Virus record (IMG/VR): IMGVR_UViG_3300028920_000047
Span: 1-64,000 of that record
Source of the DNA: a virus
Reading direction: 5' to 3' (one strand)
Length of the DNA: 64,000 nt
The translations under genes were made by a program, and so were the position numbers. Below are positions 42,791-54,600 of the stretch, piece by piece (within the stretch, counting starts at the first letter, position 1; every line of letters begins with the position of its first letter). Under the pieces are notes generated by a model that saw only the letters and a program-made list of their open reading frames with translations, ran no database searches and had not been told where the DNA came from.

Positions 42791-44238
42791 TATTTATATA
42801 ATCCTCGCAAAACAACATTATTGACAACATTATCCGAATTGTTGTATATGAAAAACTCGTCTGTATCATTCTTTATCTCACACCAAGTTGCCGAGTATGG
42901 AGCTGAATCACCGCTATCAAGTTCAACAAAATAGTCAAGACCACGAAGGTCATCAAAAATTGTTGATACTGTGTTGGATATGTTTGGCACATAAACTGTC
43001 CAAGTGTCGTAAGGAGCAATACCAGAACCGCTATCAGAAACACAATTAGTATCCCACTCACGAGCATATACACCATACGCCACACCCTTTACATTAAGCG
43101 AATCAGCAAGTATTCCGCCGGCCACTTCTAAACTATCTGATGCTATATCATCTAAACCAACACCAATATTTCCATAACTTGAAACTGTTACCCAATCAAT
43201 TCCTCCGAGCTGGTCAGAAAATCTTAAAGAATTATCACTTGCTTTATGCCTTATTGTCCAGCCATCGGCAACTTCAGCTAACTGTAACATCGCATCTCCT
43301 GAACTTGCACCATTCCATCCTATTACGATTCGAGAACTATTTGCAATTCCATCTATAGTTTCTTTATGCCTAACTTGTAACCCTGCACCATTCGTTATAT
43401 TTGCGCCTCCTATAACGGCTGTTTCGCTTATTTGGACAGTTCCTACAACATGAAAACTATCACTGGGATTAGCAATACCTATACCTACATGACTATCGCT
43501 GTATAGCCAGCCAGTTACTACATCAATATCCCACCAGCCGCCAACCAGTCCTGTTAATCCTGAACCATCGCCTATAAATGCATTAGCATACACGCTGCTG
43601 GCAAATGTCGCACTGTCCGCAAATAAATCATCTGATAAATATAAATTCTGAAACTGATACATACCGGAACCACCAGTGCCTCCTAAATTCATTTGTAATC
43701 CACTTCCACGAGGAGCAATTCCCATACTACCAAGCCAAATAAGAGGAGTATCCGCTTTTCTAAATTCAAACATTTGACCACTACCATTGAGATACCAAAT
43801 TTTACCCTGAGTATCTCCAGGCGAACCTCCGGTAGCAATTTCAAAATATATAAAATTTGAATTATTGCTCGAAGCACCAAGCATTCCAATATTACCATCT
43901 CCAGTAGTAACTCCGTAAGGGTCCGTTCCATCACCCCAAATTTCTAAAGAATTGTTTGGTTTAGTAGAACCTATACTTACATAGGAATCAGTCGATATAG
44001 CATTATCGGAAGCGCTAATAGTCCAATCTGAATCTCCTGAGCCAGAAGTTGAAATTTCAATACCGCTAATATATACCTTACCGGTGTAAGTGGTTGTTCC
44101 CGCAGTAATACTTACACAAGAATCCGATACAGAAAGATATTTATTTAATTGTGTCAAATCATCAGACGTACCCACTTCAGAAAATAAAGGTAAAGTAAAA
44201 AGTAAACATAAAAATATAATTAAATAATTTTTCATCAT
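42790..44238 (-). CDS. Exported fibre-like protein, copy A
   Basis: 482 residues with signal peptide MMKNYLIIFLCLLFTLPLFS. The body has the modular phrases of phage fibre/surface proteins: S-A-T-F-A-S-S-V-Y-A-N-A-F-I-G-D-G-S-G-L-T-G-L (about 210-233) and G-N-I-G-V-G-L...S-L-E-V-A-G-G. Related phrases occur in many tail fibres that end with an intramolecular chaperone, but the Ser-Asp catalytic chaperone end is not recognisable here. Paralogous to the 545-residue protein at 48538. Exported fibre-like proteins are not usual virion parts. Confidence 0.65.
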   Translation of the reverse strand: MMKNYLIIFLCLLFTLPLFSEVGTSDDLTQLNKYLSVSDSCVSITAGTTTYTGKVYISGIEISTSGSGDSDWTISASDNAISTDSYVSIGSTKPNNSLEIWGDGTDPYGVTTGDGNIGMLGASSNNSNFIYFEIATGGSPGDTQGKIWYLNGSGQMFEFRKADTPLIWLGSMGIAPRGSGLQMNLGGTGGSGMYQFQNLYLSDDLFADSATFASSVYANAFIGDGSGLTGLVGGWWDIDVVTGWLYSDSHVGIGIANPSDSFHVVGTVQISETAVIGGANITNGAGLQVRHKETIDGIANSSRIVIGWNGASSGDAMLQLAEVADGWTIRHKASDNSLRFSDQLGGIDWVTVSSYGNIGVGLDDIASDSLEVAGGILADSLNVKGVAYGVYAREWDTNCVSDSGSGIAPYDTWTVYVPNISNTVSTIFDDLRGLDYFVELDSGDSAPYSATWCEIKNDTDEFFIYNNSDNVVNNVVLRGLYK

Positions 44239-44244
44239 AATCTC

Positions 44245-46530
44245 CTATTCCGATAATCTCTTTATAAATCCACTTAATGTTTTATAATTTCTTAAATCTG
44301 GTTTAGTTGGTTCTTGTTTACAAATATGATTTACTGTTGAAGCTGAAGAAGAACTTTTATAGCCATAAATTTCATATGCTTTTTGTTTAAACTGAGTTAC
44401 GTTTTTTATTGTTCTATAATTAAAAGTAGAAGTAGAATAATTAACAGTTATTGTATCTTCATCCATTCTGCCAAAACTATCATTTAATCTGGCAGTAATG
44501 CTATCACCAATTCCCGATAACGCAACTGTACCTGACCAAGCGTTTGAAGAAATAGTAGCTATTGAATGAACTGTATCACTACCTGTCAACACACTAATTT
44601 GAACTTCGTCTAAGTATAAAGCATCACCGTCGCCATTTCTATGAAAAGCTATTGCCTTAACTGTTTGTTCTGGATAATCTATTTCTACCCAAGTATTTTT
44701 TGAATGGTTTAATTCTGTATCTATTTCTGTCCAATTTGTAGGGTCTCCTGCACCATCTGAAGAAATAGATATTGTACATTCCCAATCACTAATCATATAA
44801 TTTTGTTTAGAAGCCCACACTCTTATTTGATTACTTGTAACAGCTGAAGTAAGTATAAGCTGAAACCAACTATGATTCCCTGGTGGTGGACCTGATTCTT
44901 TACAAACTTTTGTTGAACCATCTGGATAACTATCATTATATGCATTAGCTTCATTATACCAAGTTGCTCCGCCATCATTATGACTATCAAAACAACGCCA
45001 CTCATAATGCTCTAAACTCGTTTCATAAAGGTATAACTGAACAGTATCACCATCTTTACAGTTTACAGTAGTGCCACTAACAATTATTATCTGAGTATTA
45101 GTATCGTGATTATCAGAAGGAGCATTTATACTAATGTCTATTGAACTATAATAATTGACGGTAATAGTATCCCAGTTAATATTAGTACCATCCCAAAACT
45201 TGACTTGAACAGAATCACCAAGTCCAGTCAGACTTGCAGTTCCACTCCAAGCATCACTTGAAACTTCAACTGTATCTTGATATACTCCATTGACATATAT
45301 TCCAACGCTATCGTGGTCGGTAGCGTCTGTTGTTACACCATCAATTTTTATCAGTTTTTGTGTTGTGTCGTGGTTATCAGCAGGATGTGAAAATGATATA
45401 GTCGGAACAGATGGAGAAGGATATTGACCATTAAAAAAAAGAGTAAAAAACGAATCGCCGGTCATATCAAACCCAACAGTATCACTGCCAGTTACTAAAG
45501 GCACTGTTTCAGCACTATCACAGTTCGGCTCTAATAAATCTGTTCCTGATTCCCTTGCAAAAAGTTCAAGACCAACAGGAGCACCCGTAATATTATACAC
45601 CACATTGTCCGTATCATTATAATATATATCTTGTCCAGCATCTTGATTAATATAATAATCATCAAAATATGAATTTCTAATATAGTTAGATTTGACTTGC
45701 GAATTATAATCTTTTTCATCGTGTTCATTAAGCCACGAACCTGCCGAATAACAGCTATCAAACACATTTGAATCGCAAGCACCAGCACCAGTAAAAAATA
45801 TGGTAGATTTCCACGCATCTATACCAGTCATTTTTACATTATATATATAATTATTCCTAAAATATGATGTATCATTTTTATCATTATCGTATAGATGAGC
45901 ATTCGAGATAGTATTTTTAAACACAGTATAAAAATTATAAGTAAAAACTGCTTTTTTACTAAAATAATCTGGTTCAGGCGCGCCTCCATTAAATCGCATA
46001 AATCCTATAAATCCAGTTGAATCACTTACAAGAGAAGTTATTAATTGGTTTTTGCCGGGATTTTGTTTTAACCTGCCTCCATTAGAAATAAAAATAACCG
46101 GTTTTTCAATAATCAGTTGTGAACTGATATAATAACTATCGCCGATAAATGTTGAGTAGTCAAAAGTTCCAAATTTGATACACCACACAACGATTTGAGT
46201 TCCGTCAGCAGGGACAGTATCATCAGCATAATCATAAGCATAAGGAATTGATTTAAGCGGAGCAGACGGAGTCGCCTGATTAGCATTATTATTTGCGTCA
46301 TTACCAGCCCCAAATGTAAGTGATGTATCAACCATAGTATATTCACCACAGGTGCAGTTCATAGATAAGTCGGCAAAATCAACATTAACAAGAGGGAAAG
46401 CACAAGTTGTTTCACTTCCGCCATTAACAACTATTCTATACAATTTTTGTCCGTTGACATATATTGTATCCCAAGCATATATATTTGATAAAAACAGCAA
46501 TATAAATAATATAGATATTATAATTCTCAT
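44245..46530 (-). CDS. Exported beta-helix protein with nested discoidin-like domain, copy B
   Basis: 761 residues from the ATG at 46530 (AAGGA site upstream; the earlier TTG reading is rejected). Signal peptide MRIIISILFILLFLSNIYA. N-terminal 430 residues nearly the same as copy A: beta-helix then first D-N-H-D-T Ig-like repeats. The last repeat is split: after K-D-G-D-T-V-Q-L-Y-L-Y-E a domain of about 140 residues is inserted (S-W-F-Q-L-I-L-T-S-A-V-T-S-N-Q-I-R-V-W, W-V-E-I-D-Y-P-E-Q-T-V-K-A-I-A-F), like an F5/8 type C (discoidin) carbohydrate-binding domain, and the repeat then resumes. C terminus basic. The insertion suggests exchange of a binding module between copies. Confidence 0.7.
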   Translation of the reverse strand: MRIIISILFILLFLSNIYAWDTIYVNGQKLYRIVVNGGSETTCAFPLVNVDFADLSMNCTCGEYTMVDTSLTFGAGNDANNNANQATPSAPLKSIPYAYDYADDTVPADGTQIVVWCIKFGTFDYSTFIGDSYYISSQLIIEKPVIFISNGGRLKQNPGKNQLITSLVSDSTGFIGFMRFNGGAPEPDYFSKKAVFTYNFYTVFKNTISNAHLYDNDKNDTSYFRNNYIYNVKMTGIDAWKSTIFFTGAGACDSNVFDSCYSAGSWLNEHDEKDYNSQVKSNYIRNSYFDDYYINQDAGQDIYYNDTDNVVYNITGAPVGLELFARESGTDLLEPNCDSAETVPLVTGSDTVGFDMTGDSFFTLFFNGQYPSPSVPTISFSHPADNHDTTQKLIKIDGVTTDATDHDSVGIYVNGVYQDTVEVSSDAWSGTASLTGLGDSVQVKFWDGTNINWDTITVNYYSSIDISINAPSDNHDTNTQIIIVSGTTVNCKDGDTVQLYLYETSLEHYEWRCFDSHNDGGATWYNEANAYNDSYPDGSTKVCKESGPPPGNHSWFQLILTSAVTSNQIRVWASKQNYMISDWECTISISSDGAGDPTNWTEIDTELNHSKNTWVEIDYPEQTVKAIAFHRNGDGDALYLDEVQISVLTGSDTVHSIATISSNAWSGTVALSGIGDSITARLNDSFGRMDEDTITVNYSTSTFNYRTIKNVTQFKQKAYEIYGYKSSSSASTVNHICKQEPTKPDLRNYKTLSGFIKRLSE

Positions 46531-46531
46531 T

Positions 46532-46900
46532 TTATTTTCCTTCAAAGGTTACAACGTTTCCAGTTGCAATTCCACCAATAATTATATATCGAAAATGCCA
46601 TTGTATTTTAAATGGAAACTCATCACATTCAATTATTTTTTTTGTCGGTATTTTTGTTCTGATATATCCAGACCGAAATTGAAAATTTTCTTTAAATGCA
46701 TAATATACTATATCAGAATCGTTTGTTGTTGAATATACATACAATTCGCTATCGGCAGTTACAATTTCAAACAATATATCAACCGAATCTGAATCGCTAA
46801 TTAACCAACTATCACCAGTAACATTATCCACAACATAGTTATCCGCAAAACAAACTGAATACATAAGTAATAAGATAAGTATAAATAAAATTTTATTCAT
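46532..46900 (-). CDS. Small exported protein, copy B
   Basis: 122 residues; signal peptide MNKILFILILLLMYSVCFA. Mature part almost the same as the protein at 42689 (D-N-Y-V-V-D-N-V-T-G-D-S-W-L-I-S). The signal peptides differ more than the mature parts, so the folded domain is what selection keeps. Coupled to the beta-helix gene downstream. Confidence 0.7.
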   Translation of the reverse strand: MNKILFILILLLMYSVCFADNYVVDNVTGDSWLISDSDSVDILFEIVTADSELYVYSTTNDSDIVYYAFKENFQFRSGYIRTKIPTKKIIECDEFPFKIQWHFRYIIIGGIATGNVVTFEGK

Positions 46901-48538
46901 TTATTTTTCTCGTCCTCTTAACTTTATTGTATTAGCCGCATAATCTTGAATTGGTGACATAACATAATAACAATTTTTCCACTCTACAACAGTTACTCCA
47001 AAAACAGGCTCAGTTATCCACACACCCTCAAAAGGTTCAGTATCACCTAATACCCAATTAACTGCTAATAACTCATAATCTACATTAGAAATACAAAAAC
47101 TATCAGCAGTAGTAAAAGTATCGGTATAAGCACAGGAATCAAAAGCTGTATTATAAATCCAAGTATCATTTGTTGGAAATATTTTACAATAAACATTATT
47201 AGTAAAGGTAGCAGAATCAGCAAATATATCTTCTGTTAAATATAATGACCGCCATTGATAAATTCCGGAACCACCAGTACCGCCTAAATCTAATTCTCCA
47301 GTATACTCATCAGTTGGAGCTAACCCTAAAACACCCGCAGTAAATATTGTAGAATCACAATGAGCAAAATGAAACTGAACTCCGGAACCATTATGAAGCC
47401 ATATTCTACCCTGAGTATCCCCATCTATTCCTTGTGGGTCAGCCTGAAAAATTAACTCATTAGATTCATACCCACTTGAAGTCTGTATTTTAACATTATT
47501 GCCATATACATGAATTTTTTCATCTGGTAACAAAGTACCAAACCCAACATAACCGTTTATACCCTCCATAAAAAAATTTGTTTGTCCACCAGAATTTGTA
47601 AAAGGTAATCCACCAGCAAGGCGGCAATTAAAAGCTAAATCTACAAATAAAGTCTCTCCCACTAAAGCATTTGAATCAATATCCAAATTATTAAAATCAC
47701 CTTGACCGGTTACGTCTAAATCACCTATAACATTTAAACTTCCTGCCATAGTATCTTCTTCGTAATTCCTCACAAAAGAATCTGATAAACCAACTATATA
47801 ATATCTACTAATATAAGATACCCTTAATATTTCACCGGTATCAGGAACATACCCTCCGTGGAAAGTTATCTCACTATCTCCACTTTCATAATAATCTACA
47901 CCAATAACTTTAATAACTCCATCAATAGTAACAATAGTTGAACTATCCTCCCAGACATCTAAAGGGTCTGTTAATTCAAATATAGTATCAAAACCATTAG
48001 CAGTATCAGAAAACTCCTGATTAACTTTCATTTGCCCTGTAAAAAAAGTATCAAAAGAAGCACCCGAAACACCTGTTAATAAAGAACCATCGCCAACAAA
48101 AGCATTCGCATATACTGTATTTGTAAATGTTGCCGAATCCGCTTTTAGCTCCTGAGTAAGACTACAACTGCCTGTTGAAATTATTCCACCAACGGTTAAA
48201 GTATCAGTTGTTATTGTCCCTGTATTATCTATTTCTTCAGAATATATTTTAGTGGATATTATTACTGTACCACTAATAACTAATGTTCCTGATATATTTT
48301 CACTTTCAATAGAACCAGCGGTTAAAGTACCTCCAACTTCTAATTCTGTTCCAACAATTCCCGAATCTACTCTTATCCTTCCGGTTGAGGGATTATCCTT
48401 GACTTTTTCAATTTCCTGTTTATTTTGGGAAATTTTACCATCCTGGTCATAATTATAAGTAGTACCTTCAAAAAATCCATCAGCGTAAGAATAACCCAAC
48501 AAAAAAGCAATCAATAATAATACAATTATATATTTCAT
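46901..48538 (-). CDS. Exported fibre-like protein, copy B
   Basis: 545 residues; signal peptide MKYIIVLLLIAFLLGYSYA. Contains T-F-T-N-T-V-Y-A-N-A-F-V-G-D-G-S-L-L-T-G-V, a domain with F-E-L-T-D-P-L-D-V-W and G-D-S-E-I-T-F-H-G-G-Y-V-P (about 180-235), a collagen-less beta-rich core with G-Y-V-G-F-G-T-L-L-P-D-E-K-I-H-V and the same S-G-I-Y-Q-W-R-S-L-Y-L phrase as copy A. Its end shares the pattern N-T-I-K-L-R-G. The ATG has a TAGGAG site. Confidence 0.65.
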   Translation of the reverse strand: MKYIIVLLLIAFLLGYSYADGFFEGTTYNYDQDGKISQNKQEIEKVKDNPSTGRIRVDSGIVGTELEVGGTLTAGSIESENISGTLVISGTVIISTKIYSEEIDNTGTITTDTLTVGGIISTGSCSLTQELKADSATFTNTVYANAFVGDGSLLTGVSGASFDTFFTGQMKVNQEFSDTANGFDTIFELTDPLDVWEDSSTIVTIDGVIKVIGVDYYESGDSEITFHGGYVPDTGEILRVSYISRYYIVGLSDSFVRNYEEDTMAGSLNVIGDLDVTGQGDFNNLDIDSNALVGETLFVDLAFNCRLAGGLPFTNSGGQTNFFMEGINGYVGFGTLLPDEKIHVYGNNVKIQTSSGYESNELIFQADPQGIDGDTQGRIWLHNGSGVQFHFAHCDSTIFTAGVLGLAPTDEYTGELDLGGTGGSGIYQWRSLYLTEDIFADSATFTNNVYCKIFPTNDTWIYNTAFDSCAYTDTFTTADSFCISNVDYELLAVNWVLGDTEPFEGVWITEPVFGVTVVEWKNCYYVMSPIQDYAANTIKLRGREK

Positions 48539-48562
48539 TTCTATTCTCCTAATACCAATAAT

Positions 48563-48679
48563 TTATCTTAATCTATTAACAAATTTTACAAATCCTTTTA
48601 TTAATAAATATGTGACACCAATGCCACCTATAAATACCGCTACTAAAATTCCTACTATTAATAGACATTTTAAAAACAT
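48563..48679 (-). CDS. 38-residue membrane peptide
   Basis: ATG overlapping the stop of the giant repeat gene (TAATG). The product (MFLKCLLIVGILVAVFIGGI then G-V-T-Y-L-L-I-K-G-F) is a single membrane span with a basic end. Same arrangement as the 33-residue peptide at 42790. Function unknown; a membrane anchor or pore for the upstream exported protein is possible. Confidence 0.6.
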   Translation of the reverse strand: MFLKCLLIVGILVAVFIGGIGVTYLLIKGFVKFVNRLR

Positions 48680-51600
48680 TAGGGTACTGTATAATATACT
48701 TTCTCTATTTCATCAACCCGCCCATCTGAACAAGCGGAACCATTCACTCCAAATCTTTCTATAATTATAGTATATACTGCTGTTTTAGCAATATATATTC
48801 TATGAGTAGTCCGAACATTTATCAATATTGAATCACTACCCGCTGAATTAGTGGCGTAACTCAATATTTGGGAATCATATACTTCATACAAACCACTATC
48901 ATACAAATCCTCCATAACTGCCGATAATTGAGCAATAGTGGAATCATTAAAAGCATGAATATCAACAACAACAATTGCTGGATATGTATTCCCTTTACCA
49001 TCCCAGTATGCTTGTAAAACCTTATTCTGAACAATTCTTTCCATGTAAGGTTTTGGATAGGTTGTTAATCGTGGATTACCACTAAAGTTAACAGTTATGC
49101 TATCATAAGCAACCTGGCCGAACTGGTCAATTAGTTTTACAATAACACTATCACCCTTACCTTCCAAATTGGCATACCCTATCCAGGAGCCACTATCACT
49201 AACAACATTAGTTGATGAAGATAAAACACTATTAACATATATTTGAACTGTATCTCCCAACCTTGTGTTCCTTGTAGTTCCCATTATTATAATTCTTGAT
49301 ACTATTGTGTCGTGAGAATTGGTATCTGGATATGTTATGGAAATATAAGACGGCGGTAATACATAACTAAATGTAATTGTATCATATACCTTTGAATCGT
49401 ATCTATTATATAATTTTACCCACACACTATCTCCAATCCCGTTTAATTGAAAAGTGCCGGACCAATTTTCATTATTTTCTGTCAAAATTATTGTATCGTT
49501 AATATTAGAGTTTACAAATATTAACAAAGTATCCCCAGCTATACTATAGTTTGAAGTTCCAAAAATAGTACCCGAATCTACATTTGTATCATTATTATCA
49601 ATCATACTGGTTATAACAATTTCCGGATTATTAGCAAAACAATTTACCGTAATCGTGTCCTGAACTACTTGTCCAAACTGATTAACCAATTTTGTACTAA
49701 CACTGTCGCCATAAGAACTAACATAAACCGTTCCATTCCAATTATCACTATCCGCAGAGATTGTATATTTGCTATTCAAAACATTATTTACATAAATATA
49801 AACAGTATCAACATTTGCAACTGTTTGACAAGTTGTACCACCAATGATAATTATATTTGTATTAGTATCATGATTATCAACCGGATAAGTTATTTCTAAC
49901 GATAAGGTCTCAGATAAATAATGTAATTGAATAGTGTCATTATATAAATTATTATTAAAAGAATTAGCAAGTTTAGCAACCACTATCGGATATGGTGTAC
50001 CGGCTATATAACAAGTTCCTGAAAAACTACCGCTATCAGAAGTTAAAATAATATTAGTATTCATAGTTCCAGTATAATCAAATATTTGAACGGTATCTCC
50101 TACTTTCGAATTTTCTGTTGTACCTGATATAGTTATAACAGATATATTTGTATCATGCCCGGTATCTGGGGACATTATAGCCATTGTAAATACCGGATAA
50201 TAACTTATAGTAATAGTATCATAATAACTTGTTTTATATAAAACACTTTCCAATTTTACAGTTACACTATCCCCCTTAGAAACTACAACAACAGTTCCAG
50301 ACCAGCTCATTGAATCAGACACAACATAAACTGTTGTATTCAAAATATTATTTACATAAATCGATATAGTATCTCCAAGCTGTGACCATTCGGTTGTCCC
50401 GTTTATCCAGTTCATACTAATATTAGTATCAGTATTAACATTACCAGGAATACCTATAGAAATAGTAGGTGTTGCATAATAACTAATTGTTACCGTATTT
50501 CCTACAGTTCTCCCAAACTGGTCTTCCAGTGTTACAGAAATACTATCACTACCGCCAACAACCACTGTTCCAGACCAGGTTCCACTATCTGTTAATATAT
50601 GAGTGATAGAATTAGTTAACCCATTAACACGTAAAACTATTGTATCACCGTTCCGAGAGTTTACGGTTGTTCCGTGAATAGTATTTATAGATATCTTAGT
50701 ATCTGTATTATTAGAAGGATAACTTATCCTCGCCAATATAGTACCATAATAATCAACAGTTATCGTATCATAAATAACTGAACCGGTTAACGCTGTTACT
50801 AATTTGACCGAAACATTATTACTTGTTTCGGATAAAGCCGCTGTCCCTGAAAAGGATTGATTATAATAAGTAATTGCCGCATAAGTGTTTAAAACATTAT
50901 CCACATAAATATAAATTGTATCACCTAACATAGTGTTTTTAGTGGTACAAATAACATTTATAATTTGTATATTTGTATCATGGTTATTTGGAAAATTAGT
51001 AATAACAACAGATGGTGCACCAATATAATTTATAGTTATAGTATCATACACATCAGAATCAAAATTAGTTAATCTTGCTAATATACTATCACCTATATTA
51101 GTTAGAGAAACGGTACCAGACCAGGAACCCGTATCAGCTGTCAAAGTATATGAAGAATTTAAAATACCATTAACATATAAACGTACCCTATCCCCAACTT
51201 TTGAGCTCTTCGAAGTCCCATAAATTGTTATAACTTTAACACAAGTATCATAAGCAGTAGCTGGCGTATCTATACCCACACCAGGATTGGTTTGATATTT
51301 ATTAACAGTTATTGTATCGTATAAAATATTCCCGAAAGAATCATGTAAAACAACCCACAAACTATCACCTTTTGAGGAAACACCGGCTGTACCTGACCAG
51401 TTTGCATTATCTGAAACAATCACAACAGTAGTATTTAAATTTGTATTCGTATATATTTCCACAGTATCGCCCGCCTTAGTAGGACTGGCAATTCCTCCAA
51501 TAATAAAAAAGCTGTTATTAGTATCATGATTATCAGCCGGTACAGTTATTTGTATTGTGGGTATCGAGTAATAATTGATTGTTCTTGTTTCATAATATAC

Positions 51601-54600
51601 CCTGCCAAAACTATCCTCCAATTTTACTACTAAGCTATCACCAATACCTACAAATATTATTGGTGTATCAACCCAATTACCAGAATCCCCAACAATTCTT
51701 GCAGTTGCCTGTAAAATAGTATTTACATATATTCTAACTAAATCCGAATCCCTGGTATTATAGGAAGTACCTGAAATAACATTCTTCTGTATATTAGTAT
51801 CTGTCGGATTGGATAAATTTATTCCGATATTAGGAGTCCCAAAGTAATTTATGGATATTGTATCATATGCTGTTCTATTATATGTATCATGTAGAATAGC
51901 AACGATACTATCATTGTAACCACTAATAGCTACTGTACCTGACCAGGTGCCACTATCCCCGGTTAAAAGATAAACTGTACTTCTTGTATACATATTTGTA
52001 ATTTCAACAGTATCCCCACCATGACATTCAACCGTAGTTCCAGATATTGTTATTGTTGATAAATAGGTATCATGGTTATTAGCCGGTGATGTAATAGCAA
52101 TATCAGGAGTCTTAAAATAATCTATAACAATTGTATCATAAGTGTTTCTTCCAAATTGGTCATGTAATTTTACCACCAGATTACTACCATAATCACTAAA
52201 GGCAGCAGTACCGAAAAAATTTCCATTTAGACTTGTTATAATAACAGTAGTATTTAAAACATTATTAACAAATATTTCAACAGTATCATTCACCTGAACA
52301 TCGTAAGAAGTCCCTCCTATATTTATTATAGAGATATATGTATCATGATTGTCCGCAGGATAAGTAATAGTTAAAACGGGATTAGCAAAGTAATTAATTG
52401 TTATTGTATCATAAGCAACAGAGTCACCGCCATGATTGGTATCTACTCCTATATATGGTTCCATTTTTAGCCACAATTTATCAGCCTGGCCGGTTAGAGT
52501 GGCGGTACCATTAAAAGTTCCTGTTTCATTCGTAGTTACAAACGATGTACATAAGCTTGAATTTACATATAAATATATGGTATCATTAGAGCTATTACCG
52601 ACCCAATCAATATTTACGTTAGATATAGAGTCACTATTGGTATCAGTATTATTAGTTATATTAGTAATACCGGCCCAATGTAGAAAAACAGAAATTGTAT
52701 CATACAAAATTGAGTCAAACCTCGTTTCTAATTTTACCCACACACTATCGGACATATTACTAAGAGCTACAGTACAACCCCAACTACCACTATCAGCAGT
52801 TAAATTTGTTTGTGTCTGGTAACTACTTCCAACATATATTTTTATAGTATCACCAATAGAAGTATTATAAGTGGTCCCAATAAAAGTAGGAGACTTAGTA
52901 TTAGTATCATATTCATCAATCATACTAAAACTAATTTGCGGTTGTGCAAAATATCCAACAGAAATAGTATCATATTGAATATTACCACTATCGGTTAAGA
53001 TTTTTACCCACACCCGACTATTACCGTGCTGTAAACTAACAGTACCAGAAAAATTACCACTATCCGAAAGTAACACAAATAAACAATTAAACTGGGTATC
53101 ACAATAGATATAAACAGTATCACCAGCATAAGTATTATAAGTAGTCCCAGATACATTAGCAATTTTTGTATTTGTATCAGTCCCATCACTCGGACTTGTG
53201 ATTTGTACTTCAACATAACTAACATTTATAGTATCATACCCATTTCGACCAAACTGGTCATGAACCTCAACAGTAATTGAATCATATCTATTTGTAATGT
53301 AAGCAGTGCCGGAAAAATTATTATCATATCCTGAAATAACAGCAATGGAGTTTAAAACATTATTTACATATATAACTACAGTGTCGCCACTACTGGTACC
53401 CACCGTTGTTCCGGTAATAAGATTAGTTTTTAAATTTGTATCAGAATTATGTTCGGGAACAATAATACCAGCCAAAGGGGTATCAATAAAATTTAAAACT
53501 ATTGTATCATAAGCTCGAGCATTAAATTGATTATACATTATCACCCATACCGAATCACCAAGATTGGATATATAAGCGGTTCCTGAAAAATTACCAGAAT
53601 CAGAAGCCAAAACGACTGTGGTATTAACTGTAGTATTCGTATATATAACCACAGTATCTCCGGTTTTACTACCATAAGTGGTACCATTGATTGTTATTAT
53701 ATTCACTATAGTATCATGATTATTACTGGGTTCATTTATTTGTACATTAGCTATTCCCCAATATTTTATTGTAATAGTATCATATACTTTTACTCCAAAT
53801 TGGTCAATCAATATTACCATAACACTATCCCCTACCTGGCTAAATAGAGAAACAGTACCAGACCAATTTTGAGAATCAGCGGTTATAGTAAATATATCAG
53901 TACTATCACCAGCACTGTTATAAATGTATACATAGGAACCAAGCCCTACTTCAGCAGTTGTCCCTCCTATATTTACTATGTTAATATTTGTATCGTGATT
54001 ATTTGTTGGATAACTAATACCAATTGAAGGTGTGTTATAATAATTAACAACGTTAGTATCGGTCGCCGTTCTACCAAACTGGTCATGTAGAACTACCCAA
54101 ACACTATCATTTAGATTTGATACCGAAACAGTACCGGCCCAGGAACCATTATAACCTGAAACGATAACCGTTGTGCAATATGTAGCGTTTGTATATATAA
54201 CAACAGTATCATTAGTGATAGCATGAGTAACAGAGCCCCCTATATTTATTATACCAGTATTTGTGTCATGATTATTTCCAGGATAGTTTATAGTTATTGT
54301 TGGAGTACTAAAATAATTTACTGTTATAGTGTCCCGAGCTGTACCGGAATAACCATTAAAAATAACTATTACCGATTCACCATAATTTGATACACACGCC
54401 GTACCTGACCAATTACCGGTATCATCTACTATAACAATAGTTGTATTTAATCCTACATCAGTATATATTTGAATCGTATCTCCGGCCTGGGCGTCATTAG
54501 TGGTTCCATAAATAGTAAATATTTGAATATCAGTATCTGAATTATTAGCAGGTAGGGTAATATTGATACCAGGATTTCCCCAATAATCAATAGTTATAGT

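Larger units (their letters stand above)
40217..48538. repeat. Tandem duplication of a secreted-protein cassette
   Basis: Two successive units. Unit 1 (48538-44245): 545-residue fibre-like, 122-residue small, 761-residue beta-helix protein. Unit 2 (44238-40217): 482-residue fibre-like, 33-residue membrane, 121-residue small, 701-residue beta-helix protein. Long parts are almost identical at DNA level (for example 41160-41260 against 45357-45460, and 42170-42290 against 46370-46490), while other parts differ, so copies have diverged or recombined unevenly. Confidence 0.85.

Noticed and set aside
44255-44272. Copy of the AATCTCTTTATAAATC block of the upstream element
   Set aside because: It lies inside the end of a coding sequence (G-F-I-K-R-L) without the other block, so it is probably chance.
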